NCBI RefSeq assembly: GCF_031460495.1
Contig: NZ_JAVKTS010000003.1
Span: 1-64,000, forward strand
DNA: 64,000 bases
Reading direction: 5' to 3'
From: Tissierella sp.
GTDB taxonomy: Bacteria > Bacillota > Clostridia > Tissierellales > Tissierellaceae
Below the pieces are notes generated by a model that was not told the DNA's origin, did no database searches, and was given only the letters and a program-made list of their open reading frames with translations. The position numbers and the translations under genes were made by a program. Positions 29,179 to 37,524 of this stretch are shown piece after piece; the first letter of the stretch is position 1, and every line of letters begins with the position of its first letter.

Positions 29179-30492
29179 TTATGATTTTAAACATTCTAAT
29201 ACTTCATCAATTGAAATATTTTTCTGTTCACCTGTTTTCATATTTCTAAAGGAATAGGTGTTATTAGTTGCTTCATCTTGACCTATTACTATTACATAAG
29301 GAATTTTTAGTTTATCTGCATAGTTAAATATCTTCCCTATCTTCCCTGATTCAAGGTATATTTGACTATGTATTCCTTCATTTCTTAAAATATTCGCAGC
29401 ATAAACTCCATGATCCACAAAACCATCCATAGGAATAATTAACACCTTAGTTAGGGAATTTTCTTTAGCTTCAATTATTTTGGCCTCTATTAGTTGATAA
29501 AATAATCTAGATAAGCCAATAGACATCCCCACTCCTGGCAATTTTTGCTTAGTATAATATCCTGCTAGATTCTCATATCTACCTCCACCACAAATGCTTC
29601 CAAGAGAAGGATAATCGTCTAATACAGTCTCGTATACAGTTCCAGTATAATAGTCAAGCCCTCTTACCATAGATAGCTCAATTTTATAATATTTTTCTGG
29701 TACTCCAAATAAATCAATGTATTTAATAACTGTAGATAGTTCATCTAAACCCTCTTTAAAGGTTTCATCTACTACTCCTAATGCCTCAAGCTTATTAATT
29801 ATTTCTTTATTGCTTCCTTCAATACTAATTAATTCTTTAATTCTGTTGATAATGGCTTCGTTGAATTCTAAACTCAAAAGTTCTTTCTCTACTCCATCAA
29901 TTCCTATTTTATCCAGCTTATCTACAGCTCTTAAAACAAAAGTCGCATCATCTATGCCTAGGCTTTGAAAAAATCCCTTTAACATCTTTCTATTATTAAT
30001 TTTAATCGTAAATGGACCAAAATCTAAATCCCTAAAAGTAGAATATATTAGCGAAGGTATCTCTGCATCATTGATAATATCTAAGGATCCGTTTCCAATA
30101 ATATCTATATCACATTGATAAAATTCTCTAAATCTACCCTTTTGATTTCTTTCGCCTCTATATACCTTACCAATATGATATCTCCTAAAAGGAAAACTTA
30201 GTTCTGAATAGTGTTGTGCAACATATCTAGCTAAAGGAACAGTCAAGTCAAATCTCAAAGACATATCTGTGCTGCCTTTTTCAAATCTATAAATTTGTTT
30301 TTCAGTTTCTCCTCCGCCCTTAGCTAAAAGAACTTCTGACTTTTCAATAACAGGTGTATCTATAGGAAGAAATCCAAATTTTTCATAATTCGCTCTAATA
30401 GTATCTAACATCTTATTAAATAATATCTGATCTGTTGGTGTTAATTCCAAAAACCCTGGTAAAATTGATGGTTTAACAATATTGTTACTCAT
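29179..30492 (-). CDS. hisS: Histidyl-tRNA synthetase
   Basis: Class II synthetase for tRNA-His, 437 residues. Motif 2 is around RRYHIGKVYRGERNQKGR; the HisRS-specific RGLDYYTGTVYE lies near residue 280; motif 3 (GVGMSIGLSRL) and a C-terminal anticodon domain follow. The full catalytic set and anticodon domain argue for HisS rather than the regulatory paralogue HisZ. GGAGGGG precedes the ATG. No T-box is visible, and the gene stands alone rather than beside aspS. Confidence 0.95.
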   Translation of the reverse strand: MSNNIVKPSILPGFLELTPTDQILFNKMLDTIRANYEKFGFLPIDTPVIEKSEVLLAKGGGETEKQIYRFEKGSTDMSLRFDLTVPLARYVAQHYSELSFPFRRYHIGKVYRGERNQKGRFREFYQCDIDIIGNGSLDIINDAEIPSLIYSTFRDLDFGPFTIKINNRKMLKGFFQSLGIDDATFVLRAVDKLDKIGIDGVEKELLSLEFNEAIINRIKELISIEGSNKEIINKLEALGVVDETFKEGLDELSTVIKYIDLFGVPEKYYKIELSMVRGLDYYTGTVYETVLDDYPSLGSICGGGRYENLAGYYTKQKLPGVGMSIGLSRLFYQLIEAKIIEAKENSLTKVLIIPMDGFVDHGVYAANILRNEGIHSQIYLESGKIGKIFNYADKLKIPYVIVIGQDEATNNTYSFRNMKTGEQKNISIDEVLECLKS

Positions 30493-30574
30493 ACTACCCC
30501 TCCATATGTATCTTTTTCTATTATAATAACAGATTTCCTCTTAATTTCCAATCTATTATAAAAAACACTGAATA

Positions 30575-30600
30575 AAAAGAAGTTGTTTTACCAACTTCTT
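30575..30600 (-). terminator. ytxC terminator
   Basis: AAGAAGTTG and CAACTTCTT form a 9-bp stem followed on the minus strand by TTTATT. It lies immediately past the ytxC stop. Confidence 0.75.
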
Positions 30601-31452
30601 CTACTTACCTTTCTTCAGTTTTGCCTTTACTTTACAAAGATCGCATCCTCTACAAAATTCTACTTTATCTTTAAAAACTTGAGAAACTACAGTGACCAAT
30701 TCTTGCTCTTCTCCCTCTTCTATATGCATTATCAGTTTCAATGGAGAAAGCACTATTAGAGAACTAATTAGTAAATCAGATTTGCTAATATCTTCATAAA
30801 TAAAATCCTCCACCATATCATTCAATAAACCATTTTCTATTATATTATTTTTTTTATCTAATAAATAATAGTCATTATTGTTAACTATTACATTTACTAG
30901 TTCAGATTTTGGTTCTTGAATATCCACAAAATATTGAAGCATACTTAAAAACTCCAGGTATTCCTTTTCTACCTCTATATCTCCTATTGCTTTCTCTATG
31001 GAAATATCAATTATATATAAAAACCTTCTTAATCTAAAATTTATATATCCATCTATTAATAAAATGTTATTTTCAATTAAATAATTAACTATATCTTCTT
31101 TAACTATATTTTTTTCTCGAATATAATAGTTTTCATTCATTATTGTAGAGTGGGTTGATACAATTATCTCTTCCTTTTCGGATAATGAATAATCACTACA
31201 TATTTTATTTACTCTATCTTTTATAATTTGTTTAATATATATTTCTAAAATAAGATCTTGAATTAAATTTGCTATTGTATTATACAGAGCTATATCTTGA
31301 AAGTCTTTTTTCTTTTCTAGGGAAAATGAAAAGACAAACCTTTCATCATAATATTCTTCTTCAATTTTTACATTAGAATCAGAAAAATATCTTTCTACTA
31401 TATGTTTTACTTCATCTTTATTTTCATTACTACCAATCTTAATAGCTTCCAT
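30601..31452 (-). CDS. ytxC: Putative sporulation protein YtxC
   Basis: A 283-residue member of the YtxC family, conserved in spore formers and often found beside thrS, as in Bacillus; here hisS intervenes. It is mainly helical, with a C-terminal cysteine cluster CRGCDLC that could bind metal. The biochemical role is unknown. AAGGGAGTG precedes the ATG. It forms a short run with the gene at 31519-32259, ending in its own hairpin. Confidence 0.8.
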   Translation of the reverse strand: MEAIKIGSNENKDEVKHIVERYFSDSNVKIEEEYYDERFVFSFSLEKKKDFQDIALYNTIANLIQDLILEIYIKQIIKDRVNKICSDYSLSEKEEIIVSTHSTIMNENYYIREKNIVKEDIVNYLIENNILLIDGYINFRLRRFLYIIDISIEKAIGDIEVEKEYLEFLSMLQYFVDIQEPKSELVNVIVNNNDYYLLDKKNNIIENGLLNDMVEDFIYEDISKSDLLISSLIVLSPLKLIMHIEEGEEQELVTVVSQVFKDKVEFCRGCDLCKVKAKLKKGK

Positions 31453-31518
31453 TGTATCACTCCCTTCTTTTAGTAGTATGTACTTAAGAAATAGACATAT
31501 ACGAGATAAAGACTGACT

Positions 31519-32259
31519 TTATTGGCAATATAGAGTAATAATTGTACCAATATCTAGTATTTTTTTTTGAGATAAAAAATTTAATTTTATTTTATTTTCA
31601 TCAAAAAATCTTAATATTTCTTCCTTATTAGGATGCTCATTTAAGCTTCCTGAAATCATGGATTCTCCATTACAATTACTACCATTAGTTCCACCAATAA
31701 ATCCATATTTTTGACCTTCTAGTTCTATATGTCCAGGCTCTATTATCAATATCTTGTAACCCAAAGAAACTAATTTTTTATACATTTGATAATCGCTTGT
31801 AATGCCACTATCCTCTCCTACCACTGCTAGGGAACATTTTGTATATCCTTGATTAACATTTATAAAATCCAATCCTTCTTTTTTTAGATAAAACTTTAGG
31901 ACTTCATCTGTATACTTGAAATTATGAATTGCTATTCCTGAAAGCCTCCCTACATTATATGCAATGTCATCAGGATATTTACAATCTAATATACTCTCAC
32001 CTTTAATTAAATTTATACCCATCCCATATAACTTGTCTTCATAATAATCAAAAACATTTGGAGCTATAACTAAGGAATTGTGGCTTATTGGGTGAATTAC
32101 AATATCTGGATGATATGCAATGCTTTCACCAACATCTTCACATTTAATAGTCTTTATTATCTTCAAACCTAATTCTTTTAAATTATTTTCTATTTCCTCA
32201 TCTATTCTTCCATCCACTATTGCTAAATTAGCATTCTTAAAAGGAATAAAAGGATTCAT
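31519..32259 (-). CDS. GME-fold-like protein (DUF6873 type)
   Basis: A 246-residue cytoplasmic protein. The features DIVIHPISHN, GVGESIAYHP-like segments and a C-terminal GFIGGTNG resemble amidinotransferase or dimethylargininase-like (guanidino-group modifying) beta-propeller proteins, and I recall Clostridial members labelled DUF6873. No complete Cys-His-Glu catalytic triad can be pointed to with confidence, so activity is uncertain. AAGGTG precedes the ATG. Neighbours are ytxC and a GNAT acetyltransferase. Confidence 0.5.
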   Translation of the reverse strand: MNPFIPFKNANLAIVDGRIDEEIENNLKELGLKIIKTIKCEDVGESIAYHPDIVIHPISHNSLVIAPNVFDYYEDKLYGMGINLIKGESILDCKYPDDIAYNVGRLSGIAIHNFKYTDEVLKFYLKKEGLDFINVNQGYTKCSLAVVGEDSGITSDYQMYKKLVSLGYKILIIEPGHIELEGQKYGFIGGTNGSNCNGESMISGSLNEHPNKEEILRFFDENKIKLNFLSQKKILDIGTIITLYCQ

Positions 32260-32318
32260 AAAATCACCTTCTAAATTTTTATCTTCTTCTAACCATCATT
32301 TACATAACAAATTTAAAA

Positions 32319-32864
32319 CTACAATGATTTACTTAATACTACACTATTATAATTTACTGCATCCCATTTAATAGTTTCTATATATTTATATCCTCTTTTT
32401 TTATAATAGTTGATTAAATGGTGAGCTGTTTCGGCAGTGTCTAGCGCAAGCTCTCTTACATTCATTATACCCCTTGCCTCTTCTTCAGCAATATCCATCA
32501 TCTTGCTTCCAATCCCATACTTTTGTAATTCAGGTACAACGGCAAACTGTCCTACCTTGGCTACAAACTTCTTGTTATACCAGCTACTATTATCCGAAGA
32601 ACTTGGGGTATAGAGAGATATGGTTGAAACAATCCTATTTTTATATATACCTATATAACATTTATAGGCATTATTTGATCTCTTTAATGTTACACTTTGA
32701 TCCTGGGTAGCTGCTACATAATTTAGTCCCATATCAGCTAAAACCTTATAAGATTTGTTCAAAAGCTGTGTTAACTCTTCAATTGAATCCTCACTTGAAA
32801 GTAACCGAAACTCTATACACTCACCGTCATTAAAATTATAGGAAAACAAACTTTTTTCTAGCAT
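32319..32864 (-). CDS. GNAT family N-acetyltransferase
   Basis: A 181-residue GNAT. The acetyl-CoA-binding motif A is visible as VGQFAVVPELQKYGIGSKMM (Q/RxxGxG/A core KYGIGS), followed by the AEEEARG helix and YYKKRGY of motif B. It transfers an acetyl group from acetyl-CoA to an unknown amine. TGGGGGG precedes the ATG. It is the first gene in the ytxC direction. Confidence 0.85.
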   Translation of the reverse strand: MLEKSLFSYNFNDGECIEFRLLSSEDSIEELTQLLNKSYKVLADMGLNYVAATQDQSVTLKRSNNAYKCYIGIYKNRIVSTISLYTPSSSDNSSWYNKKFVAKVGQFAVVPELQKYGIGSKMMDIAEEEARGIMNVRELALDTAETAHHLINYYKKRGYKYIETIKWDAVNYNSVVLSKSL

Positions 32865-33187
32865 CTAATCCCCCCACTTATCTTCTCTGAATTTAGTAGT
32901 ATATATAATAATTCTACTACAGTTTACTTACATGGAAATTATAGCATATTTATTATATTTTCAATACAATATTACTTAATTTTAAGGCCATCTTTGTAAG
33001 ACATCAAGGATTATAATGTATACTCAACTGTGATTCAAATAAATGAATTCAAAAAATCTACTGCTCAAACATTTAATTGGGTAGTAGATCAATCTAGAAA
33101 GTATTTAAGATAAACCTATTTTCTCTTTTTACTAGTCTTGTATAAATAGATGTTAATATATCCATAATATACATGGAGGTGATAAAA
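32865..33187. other. Intergenic gap with recombinase relic
   Basis: Mostly AT-rich. The only recognisable content is the tyrosine-recombinase tail at 33010-33113. Promoters for the divergent flanking genes must lie here; CATAATATA at 33163-33171 resembles a sporulation sigma -10, but it is too close to the ribosome binding site at 33174 to be convincing. Confidence 0.5.
33010..33113 (+). pseudogene. Tyrosine recombinase C-terminal relic (first)
   Basis: In frame, the last about 30 codons read YSTVIQINEFKK then STAQTFNWVVDQ and end KYLR-stop. This resembles the end of phage or ICE integrases, including the catalytic-Tyr box (YS) and the terminal helix. No upstream catalytic domain or start remains. 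It is homologous to the tail at 35330-35395. Confidence 0.55.
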
Positions 33188-33397
33188 ATGAATGATAATA
33201 AAACATTAGCGCCACATGAAACGATTCAATTACGCGAGTTAATGGGCAATTCAATATTAGGCGTTAAAAACCTTAATGCAAGTTTAACCATGGTTAATAA
33301 TCCTGAATTAAAAAGCTTTATGACTAATGCATTAAGTGCTAAAAAATCTAGTATTGAAGAAATGTATAACTTTGTTAATAAAATAGATATGGAATAG
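33188..33397 (+). CDS. CotF-type spore coat protein, N-terminal half
   Basis: A 69-residue helical protein starting at the ATG behind GGAGGTGA (33175-33182). Together with the next gene it looks like the two halves of the coat protein F ferritin-like helical family: it has NSILGVKNLNASLTMVNNPE, then FVNKIDME. The gap to the downstream gene is 12 bp, so the two are cotranscribed. Role in spore coat is inferred from family; regulation by a late sporulation sigma factor is likely but no promoter was fixed. Confidence 0.6.
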   Translation: MNDNKTLAPHETIQLRELMGNSILGVKNLNASLTMVNNPELKSFMTNALSAKKSSIEEMYNFVNKIDME

Positions 33398-33409
33398 GAG
33401 GAGATAATA

Positions 33410-33724
33410 ATGGCATGGTTAGATGATGTTTTTGGAATGAACGGTACAGACATTAGTGATGATACAAGTACTTTGGACGATAGAGACCTAGCTTTGAACT
33501 TGCTAGCTTCCTCTAAGGCGGGCGTAGGAATGTTATCTGCAGCAATAGTAGAAACTACAAACCCACAATTAAGACAAATGCTAACAGCTCAACTTACCGC
33601 TGGAATAAATGGTCACTTTCAATTATCTGATATGGCTATAGAAAATGGATGGTATAACGCATACGACGAACCAAAAGAACAAATAAACATAATATCTAAA
33701 GAAACACAAAACATAATTAAATAG
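33410..33724 (+). CDS. Spore coat protein, CotF family
   Basis: A 104-residue coat F domain protein. The signature LNLLASSKAGVGMLS, then TTNPQLRQML and NGHFQLSDMAIENGWYN, matches the helical bundle of CotF-like proteins. RBS AGGAGGAG precedes the ATG. Partner of the 69-residue gene just upstream. A 19-bp inverted repeat follows the stop. It lies between two integrase relics, so it may have come with, or been flanked by, a mobile element. Confidence 0.78.
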   Translation: MAWLDDVFGMNGTDISDDTSTLDDRDLALNLLASSKAGVGMLSAAIVETTNPQLRQMLTAQLTAGINGHFQLSDMAIENGWYNAYDEPKEQINIISKETQNIIK

Positions 33725-33772
33725 CATTGAATTAGACTTGGATTAAGTTCCTTGTCTAATTCAATGCTATTT
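33719..33772 (+). terminator. 19-bp inverted repeat after coat genes
   Basis: The bases 33719-33737 are the exact reverse complement of 33754-33772, with a 16-base loop. It contains the stop codon. There is no clear T-tract after it, so terminator function is likely but not sure. Confidence 0.6.
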
Positions 33773-33876
33773 ACAAAGATAATAAATATACTCTGGAATT
33801 TATCAATGAATCTTTGCTGTCAGAACCTATTGTAAGTGATCGATGTCAAGGGAGGAGGGCTTATGTTCTCCTCCTC

Positions 33877-34296
33877 TTAAATTAATTTGTAATCAGGTTT
33901 TTCTTCTCCAAATAACCAATATCGTATATAATCGTAAAATACAATAGCTGGTAAAGATAGAAAAAACCAAAATATGCTATACTTTAAACATATTTGCCCC
34001 AGAAAGTTAAATTTCAAATTACTATAATCCCATACATCTAATTTTAATACTATATTTAAGACTAATCCAAAGACCAATTCTAATATTGTTATAACTAAAC
34101 AAGATATACCTTGATATATTAAGAATGATCTCTTGGATGTAGAATAATATCTGCTTATTGAGCCTATTAATACAAAGCATAAACCTCCTAGAATAAACAT
34201 TCCTATATGAGAGTATCCTCTCCATAAAATTTCAATAAAGTAGTAAGATATACCGCCAATCATAAATAAGATTGCATGTTGAATAACTTTCTTCAG
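33877..34296 (-). CDS. Putative ABC-transporter-type membrane protein (PF06541)
   Basis: A small protein with four membrane segments of the CmpB-like PF06541 family: the features EILWRGYSH, ELVFGLVLN and LKLDVWDYS with KFNFLGQICL are diagnostic. The first ATG is 34263, but the family N-terminus (VIQHAILFMIGG) continues upstream in frame to a CTG at 34296, which stands 8 bases after GAGGG and right after an in-frame TGA. I place the start there (139 residues). The function of the family is unknown. Confidence 0.65.
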   Translation of the reverse strand: MKKVIQHAILFMIGGISYYFIEILWRGYSHIGMFILGGLCFVLIGSISRYYSTSKRSFLIYQGISCLVITILELVFGLVLNIVLKLDVWDYSNLKFNFLGQICLKYSIFWFFLSLPAIVFYDYIRYWLFGEEKPDYKLI

Positions 34297-34397
34297 TCAT
34301 ATCACCCTCTACACCTTTTTGAATAGTAATTTTCTACTATATAGTGTAAGAGCATTTTTGTTAATTATTCATCTGATATCTTTCCACTTTTTTCTCA

Positions 34398-34413
34398 AAA
34401 AACAGTTTTAGGA
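34398..34413 (+). repeat. 16-base direct repeat, copy 1
   Basis: AAAAACAGTTTTAGGA here and again at 35458-35473, 1,060 bp away. Copies flank the unknown 120-residue gene and the second integrase relic, so they could be attachment-site remnants. Confidence 0.5.
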
Positions 34414-34416
34414 AAC

Positions 34417-34453
34417 AAAAAAAGATCAGGTATTTTAATCCTGATCTTTTTTT
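34417..34453. terminator. Bidirectional terminator hairpin
   Basis: AAAAAAAGATCAGG (34417-34430) pairs perfectly with CCTGATCTTTTTTT (34440-34453) around a 9-base loop; T-runs on both strands. Confidence 0.8.
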
Positions 34454-34649
34454 GTTCGATAACCATTAATGCTCATTGAACATCTTTAATTATTGTTTTT
34501 CAGCATATGTTTTATTTTGTTGCAAGAATTACTGTTATTACCATTGCAGCTATACCTAATATACTGGTTATTGATAAAGAAATTATAAATTTATTATTAT
34601 TATTATTTATTAATAAATCTTACTATTCAATCTCAATTTGATAATTATA

Positions 34650-35012
34650 TTAAATTATAGGACATAAAGAAACTCTAACTAGAACTAGACGATCAGTTGC
34701 ATTTTCAACATCGAACACCAAGTATGCATTTTCTCCTACTACAAAAGCACAAATAAGATTTACATCTATTCCTGGAGTTGGAGTTGGAATTGTATCTACT
34801 ATTTGGCAACGCATAACTCCTGATGCTACTAAGGCTGCTGCTTGTGCTGCTGTTATTTCAAATATAATTACTTCTTCTATTTCACTGCCTATAACATCTA
34901 TTTCTATTTCTATAAGCAAAAAAAATCTTCCATCTATTTGTGCTACACATGTTGCACCTATTTCAATTGGTTCGTTTTGCATTTGTGTTTTTGCTAATTG
35001 ATTATAATCCAT
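34650..35012 (-). CDS. Hypothetical protein, beta-rich
   Basis: Unrecognised 120-residue protein. Alternating hydrophobic and polar residues (FFLLIEIEIDVIGSEIEEVI, then ENAYLVFDVENA) suggest a beta-sandwich. A small AAQAAALVASGVMRC segment and a Pro-Thr hinge (PTPTPG) stand in the middle. No signal peptide. AAGGAAGG precedes the ATG. It lies in the relic zone between the short direct repeats; a spore-surface or structural role is possible but not shown. Confidence 0.5.
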   Translation of the reverse strand: MDYNQLAKTQMQNEPIEIGATCVAQIDGRFFLLIEIEIDVIGSEIEEVIIFEITAAQAAALVASGVMRCQIVDTIPTPTPGIDVNLICAFVVGENAYLVFDVENATDRLVLVRVSLCPII

Positions 35013-35162
35013 ATTTTCGCCTTCCTTATTTAGTATTAGAATAGCTTTATTGCTCTTCTAATACTAGTATATTATGGACTTGTACATGTGTTACTATAGA
35101 ATAAAAAAAAACTGGGCTCTTTTACACCCAGTCAATTTAAATATGGTTATTCTATTTTCCTC

Positions 35163-35395
35163 TGCAGCTCACTTGCAAAATTAACTACAATCATTGCTTA
35201 CCATACTGGACTAAGGCAAGGAGAAATATGTGCTCTAAGATGGGAAGATGGTAGACTCCTAACAGTCAAGAAATATCCAAAAGGCTTAGACACTCAAGGT
35301 TATTCACTACAGTCGATATATACATCTATGAAACTGAAAAAATAAAAAAATCTACTGCTCAAATATTTAATAAAGCAATAGATTCATCTAAATAA
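35163..35395 (+). pseudogene. Tyrosine recombinase relic (second), decayed integrase
   Basis: The catalytic box I is clear: IIAYHTGLRQGEICALRWED, carrying the first catalytic Arg. After it the central His-x-x-Arg part is deleted. The end resumes as the Tyr region (SIYTSM) and, one frame over, KIKKSTAQIFNKAIDSSK-stop. So there is an internal deletion plus a frameshift and no N-terminus. It points toward the tRNA-Cys 3' end about 120 bp away, the usual place for an integrase. Confidence 0.8.
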
Positions 35396-35457
35396 TATTT
35401 ATGATAAACTCCTTCTCGCCAAGGAGTCTATTTTTTTGTAGGACGACTATTTCCCCC

Positions 35458-35473
35458 AAAAACAGTTTTAGGA
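35458..35473 (+). repeat. 16-base direct repeat, copy 2
   Basis: Second copy of AAAAACAGTTTTAGGA, just before the tRNA-Cys 3' end. Confidence 0.5.
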
Positions 35474-35501
35474 CAGATTGAGTATTCTCAAACTGTCCTA
35501 A
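35468..35501. terminator. Terminator-like hairpin downstream of tRNA array
   Basis: TTAGGACAG pairs with CTGTCCTAA, and inside it TTGAG with CTCAA around TATT, with one A/A mismatch. Placed just past the last tRNA; on the minus strand the tail is weak (AACTGTTTTT). Confidence 0.55.
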
Positions 35502-35515
35502 TCTTTGTATTTCTA

Positions 35516-35589
<74 letters not shown>

Positions 35590-35607
35590 ATATTTATAGT
35601 ACATATT

Positions 35608-35682
35608 TGGAGCGGAAGACGAGATTCGAACTCGCGACCCTCGCCTTGGCAAGGCGATGCTCTACCACTGAGCCACTTCCGC
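35608..35682 (-). tRNA. tRNA-Gly (GCC)
   Basis: Acceptor GCGGAAG pairs with CTTCCGC; encoded CCA at 35608-35610; anticodon GCC in the loop TTGCCAA; normal GTTCGAATC T-arm. Confidence 0.96.
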
Positions 35683-35695
35683 ATCAAAACTGTAA

Positions 35696-35771
35696 TGGTG
35701 CCCGAAGCCGGAATCGAACCAGCGACACGCAGATTTTCAGTCTGCTGCTCTACCGACTGAGCTATCCGGGC
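35696..35771 (-). tRNA. tRNA-Phe (GAA)
   Basis: Acceptor GCCCGGA with TTCGGGC (G-U allowed), discriminator A, encoded CCA; anticodon GAA in loop ACTGAAAAT. First of the three-tRNA transcript. Confidence 0.97.
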
Positions 35772-35861
35772 ATTGTATATGTACGCCCATAGATTAGCTA
35801 TCGGGCGAAACAGAACAATTTTTAGTATATATCAAATCCAGTTAAATGTCAACTATTTTTG

Positions 35862-36737
35862 TTAATCTTTTATTAGTTTTTCTAATTCTTCTTCAGAAAA
35901 ATGATATTTTGTATTACAGAAATGGCATACAACTTCAGCTTCTCCATCTTCTTCAATCATATCTTCAATTTCTTTTTTCCCTATACTTAGTAATACTCTT
36001 TCTATTCCATTTCTAGAACAATCACATAGATATTTAACTTCTATTTTATCCAATATCTCCATTTCAAATCCATCTAATAGCTCATGCATAATATCTTCTG
36101 GTGATAATCCCTTATCTATTAGTGTGGATACAGGCTCAATCTTTGATAAAGCTGTTTCTATTCTATTAATATCTTCATCAGCCACTCCAGGTAATAATTG
36201 AATGATATATCCACCTGCAGCTCTAACAGAAATATCAGTATCCACTAATACACCAAGACCTACTGCGGATGGTTGTTGTTCTGAATACATATAGTATGCT
36301 GCTAAATCCTCAGCTATCTCTCCTGATATTAGATTGGACTGCCCAATATAAGGCTCCTTAAGGCCTAAATCCATAGTAGTGGTAATAGTACCATTTGATC
36401 CAACAACTCTACCAACATCAAGCTTTCCATCTGCTCTACTAGGTACATCTGCATGTGGATTATCTACATATCCCTTAACCTGCCCATTATTTCTTGCAAC
36501 CATGATAATATTTCCCAATGGCCCTCCACCAGAGATCTTTAGTGTAAGCCTGTCTTGTTCATTCTTCATCATAAATCCCATCATTGTAGCAGCTGTTAGA
36601 CTCCTTCCAAAAGCTGCAGTAGCAGTTGGTGATGTATCATGGGCCAGTCTAGCATCTTCAACCATATTAGTAGTCGTAGCCACAAATACTCTTATACTTC
36701 CTGATTTATCTATACCTCTTATTAAATAATCTTTCAT
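35862..36737 (-). CDS. hslO: Redox-regulated chaperone Hsp33
   Basis: Cytoplasmic holdase chaperone activated by oxidation. 291 residues: the N-terminal core domain (MKDYLIRG at the start; AAGGYIIQLLPG near 195) and the C-terminal zinc switch with CDC near residue 238 and CHFC near residue 270, the four cysteines whose disulfide formation activates it. GGAGG precedes the ATG, 24 bp after the methyltransferase gene; probably cotranscribed. Confidence 0.97.
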   Translation of the reverse strand: MKDYLIRGIDKSGSIRVFVATTTNMVEDARLAHDTSPTATAAFGRSLTAATMMGFMMKNEQDRLTLKISGGGPLGNIIMVARNNGQVKGYVDNPHADVPSRADGKLDVGRVVGSNGTITTTMDLGLKEPYIGQSNLISGEIAEDLAAYYMYSEQQPSAVGLGVLVDTDISVRAAGGYIIQLLPGVADEDINRIETALSKIEPVSTLIDKGLSPEDIMHELLDGFEMEILDKIEVKYLCDCSRNGIERVLLSIGKKEIEDMIEEDGEAEVVCHFCNTKYHFSEEELEKLIKD

Positions 36738-36761
36738 CTAAATCCTCCAAGTGAATTACAA

Positions 36762-37502
36762 TCATTTTATTGCAACAAAATTTATCCTTTCGGTTTTGTC
36801 TATTGGTTTTTCAAAAGCAAAGGCTTCATAATAATGAATATCTTTAAATCCTGCTTCTTTTAGTAACTCTATTATTTCCTCAATCCTATAAGCTCTTTCC
36901 TGGTGTTCCTCGTCAAATCTCTGAAAGTCTTCTCCGTCTTCACTAGTGAAAAAAGTCAAATAAAACTCGCAAATATCCCTTTCTTCATCATAGTAGTTCT
37001 GCCAAGTATAGAATACATTTTCTTGATCTTCTATAAAAGTATTATTACCTATGATATATTTTAGCTTGTAATATGAATTTATATCAAATATAAATATACC
37101 ATCTTCTTCTAAATGATTCCATACATTCTTAAAAGTTTCAAATAAATCTTCCTTTTCACAAATGTAATTTATACTATCACATATAGCAATAACAGAATCA
37201 AATTTTTGATTTAAATTAAAATCAATCATATCTTGTTCCATTATCTTTACATTTTTATACCTTCTTAACTTGTCATAGGCTTTAGAAAGCATGTCTGATG
37301 ATAAATCAAAGCATGTTAAATTATATCTCTCTTTTGCAAAATAATAAGAGAGATTTCCTGTTCCACATGCCATTTCAAGTATTTTCTTAGGATTTTTATT
37401 ATATCTTTTAAAGATCTCTTCTATATAATTAAACCAATTCTCATAGTTGAAATCCATCATTAGTTGATCATAAATGCCTGCAAATCTATTATAAGTGTCT
37501 AT
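36762..37502 (-). CDS. Class I SAM-dependent methyltransferase (YqeM-like)
   Basis: A Rossmann-fold methyltransferase with motif I ILEMACGTGNLS and an aspartate in motif II (LTCFDLSS). The first ATG (37460) would cut off a conserved family N-terminus: in frame upstream the codons read DTYNRFAGIYDQLMMDF, as in Bacillus YqeM (FASVYDELM). An AAGGGGGAG ribosome binding site ends 6 bases before an ATA at 37502, so I propose that as the start (246 residues), with GTT or the internal ATG as alternatives. Substrate unknown; it precedes hslO. Confidence 0.75.
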   Translation of the reverse strand: MDTYNRFAGIYDQLMMDFNYENWFNYIEEIFKRYNKNPKKILEMACGTGNLSYYFAKERYNLTCFDLSSDMLSKAYDKLRRYKNVKIMEQDMIDFNLNQKFDSVIAICDSINYICEKEDLFETFKNVWNHLEEDGIFIFDINSYYKLKYIIGNNTFIEDQENVFYTWQNYYDEERDICEFYLTFFTSEDGEDFQRFDEEHQERAYRIEEIIELLKEAGFKDIHYYEAFAFEKPIDKTERINFVAIK

Positions 37503-37524
37503 AACACTCTCCCCCTTTGTTATT

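Larger units (their letters stand above)
34297..34649. other. Gap with hairpin and short repeat
   Basis: No supported gene. It contains a terminator-like hairpin at 34417-34453, a 16-base direct repeat copy at 34398-34413 (other copy 35458-35473), and on the minus strand a hydrophobic open stretch near 34525-34612 without a usable start. Confidence 0.6.
35013..35515. other. Gap with recombinase relic, hairpins, repeat
   Basis: No intact gene. It holds the integrase relic (35163-35395), a terminator hairpin (35408-35437: ACTCCTT and AAGGAGT, then TTTTTTT), the 16-base repeat copy (35458-35473) and an interrupted palindrome (35468-35501). Confidence 0.65.

Noticed and set aside
33163-33171. 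Sporulation-sigma -10 (CATAATATA) for the coat gene
   Set aside because: It is directly against the ribosome binding site; transcription would start inside it.
34525-34612. Hydrophobic 30-codon minus-strand stretch like a small membrane peptide
   Set aside because: No ATG, GTG or TTG after the preceding in-frame stop, and no ribosome binding site.
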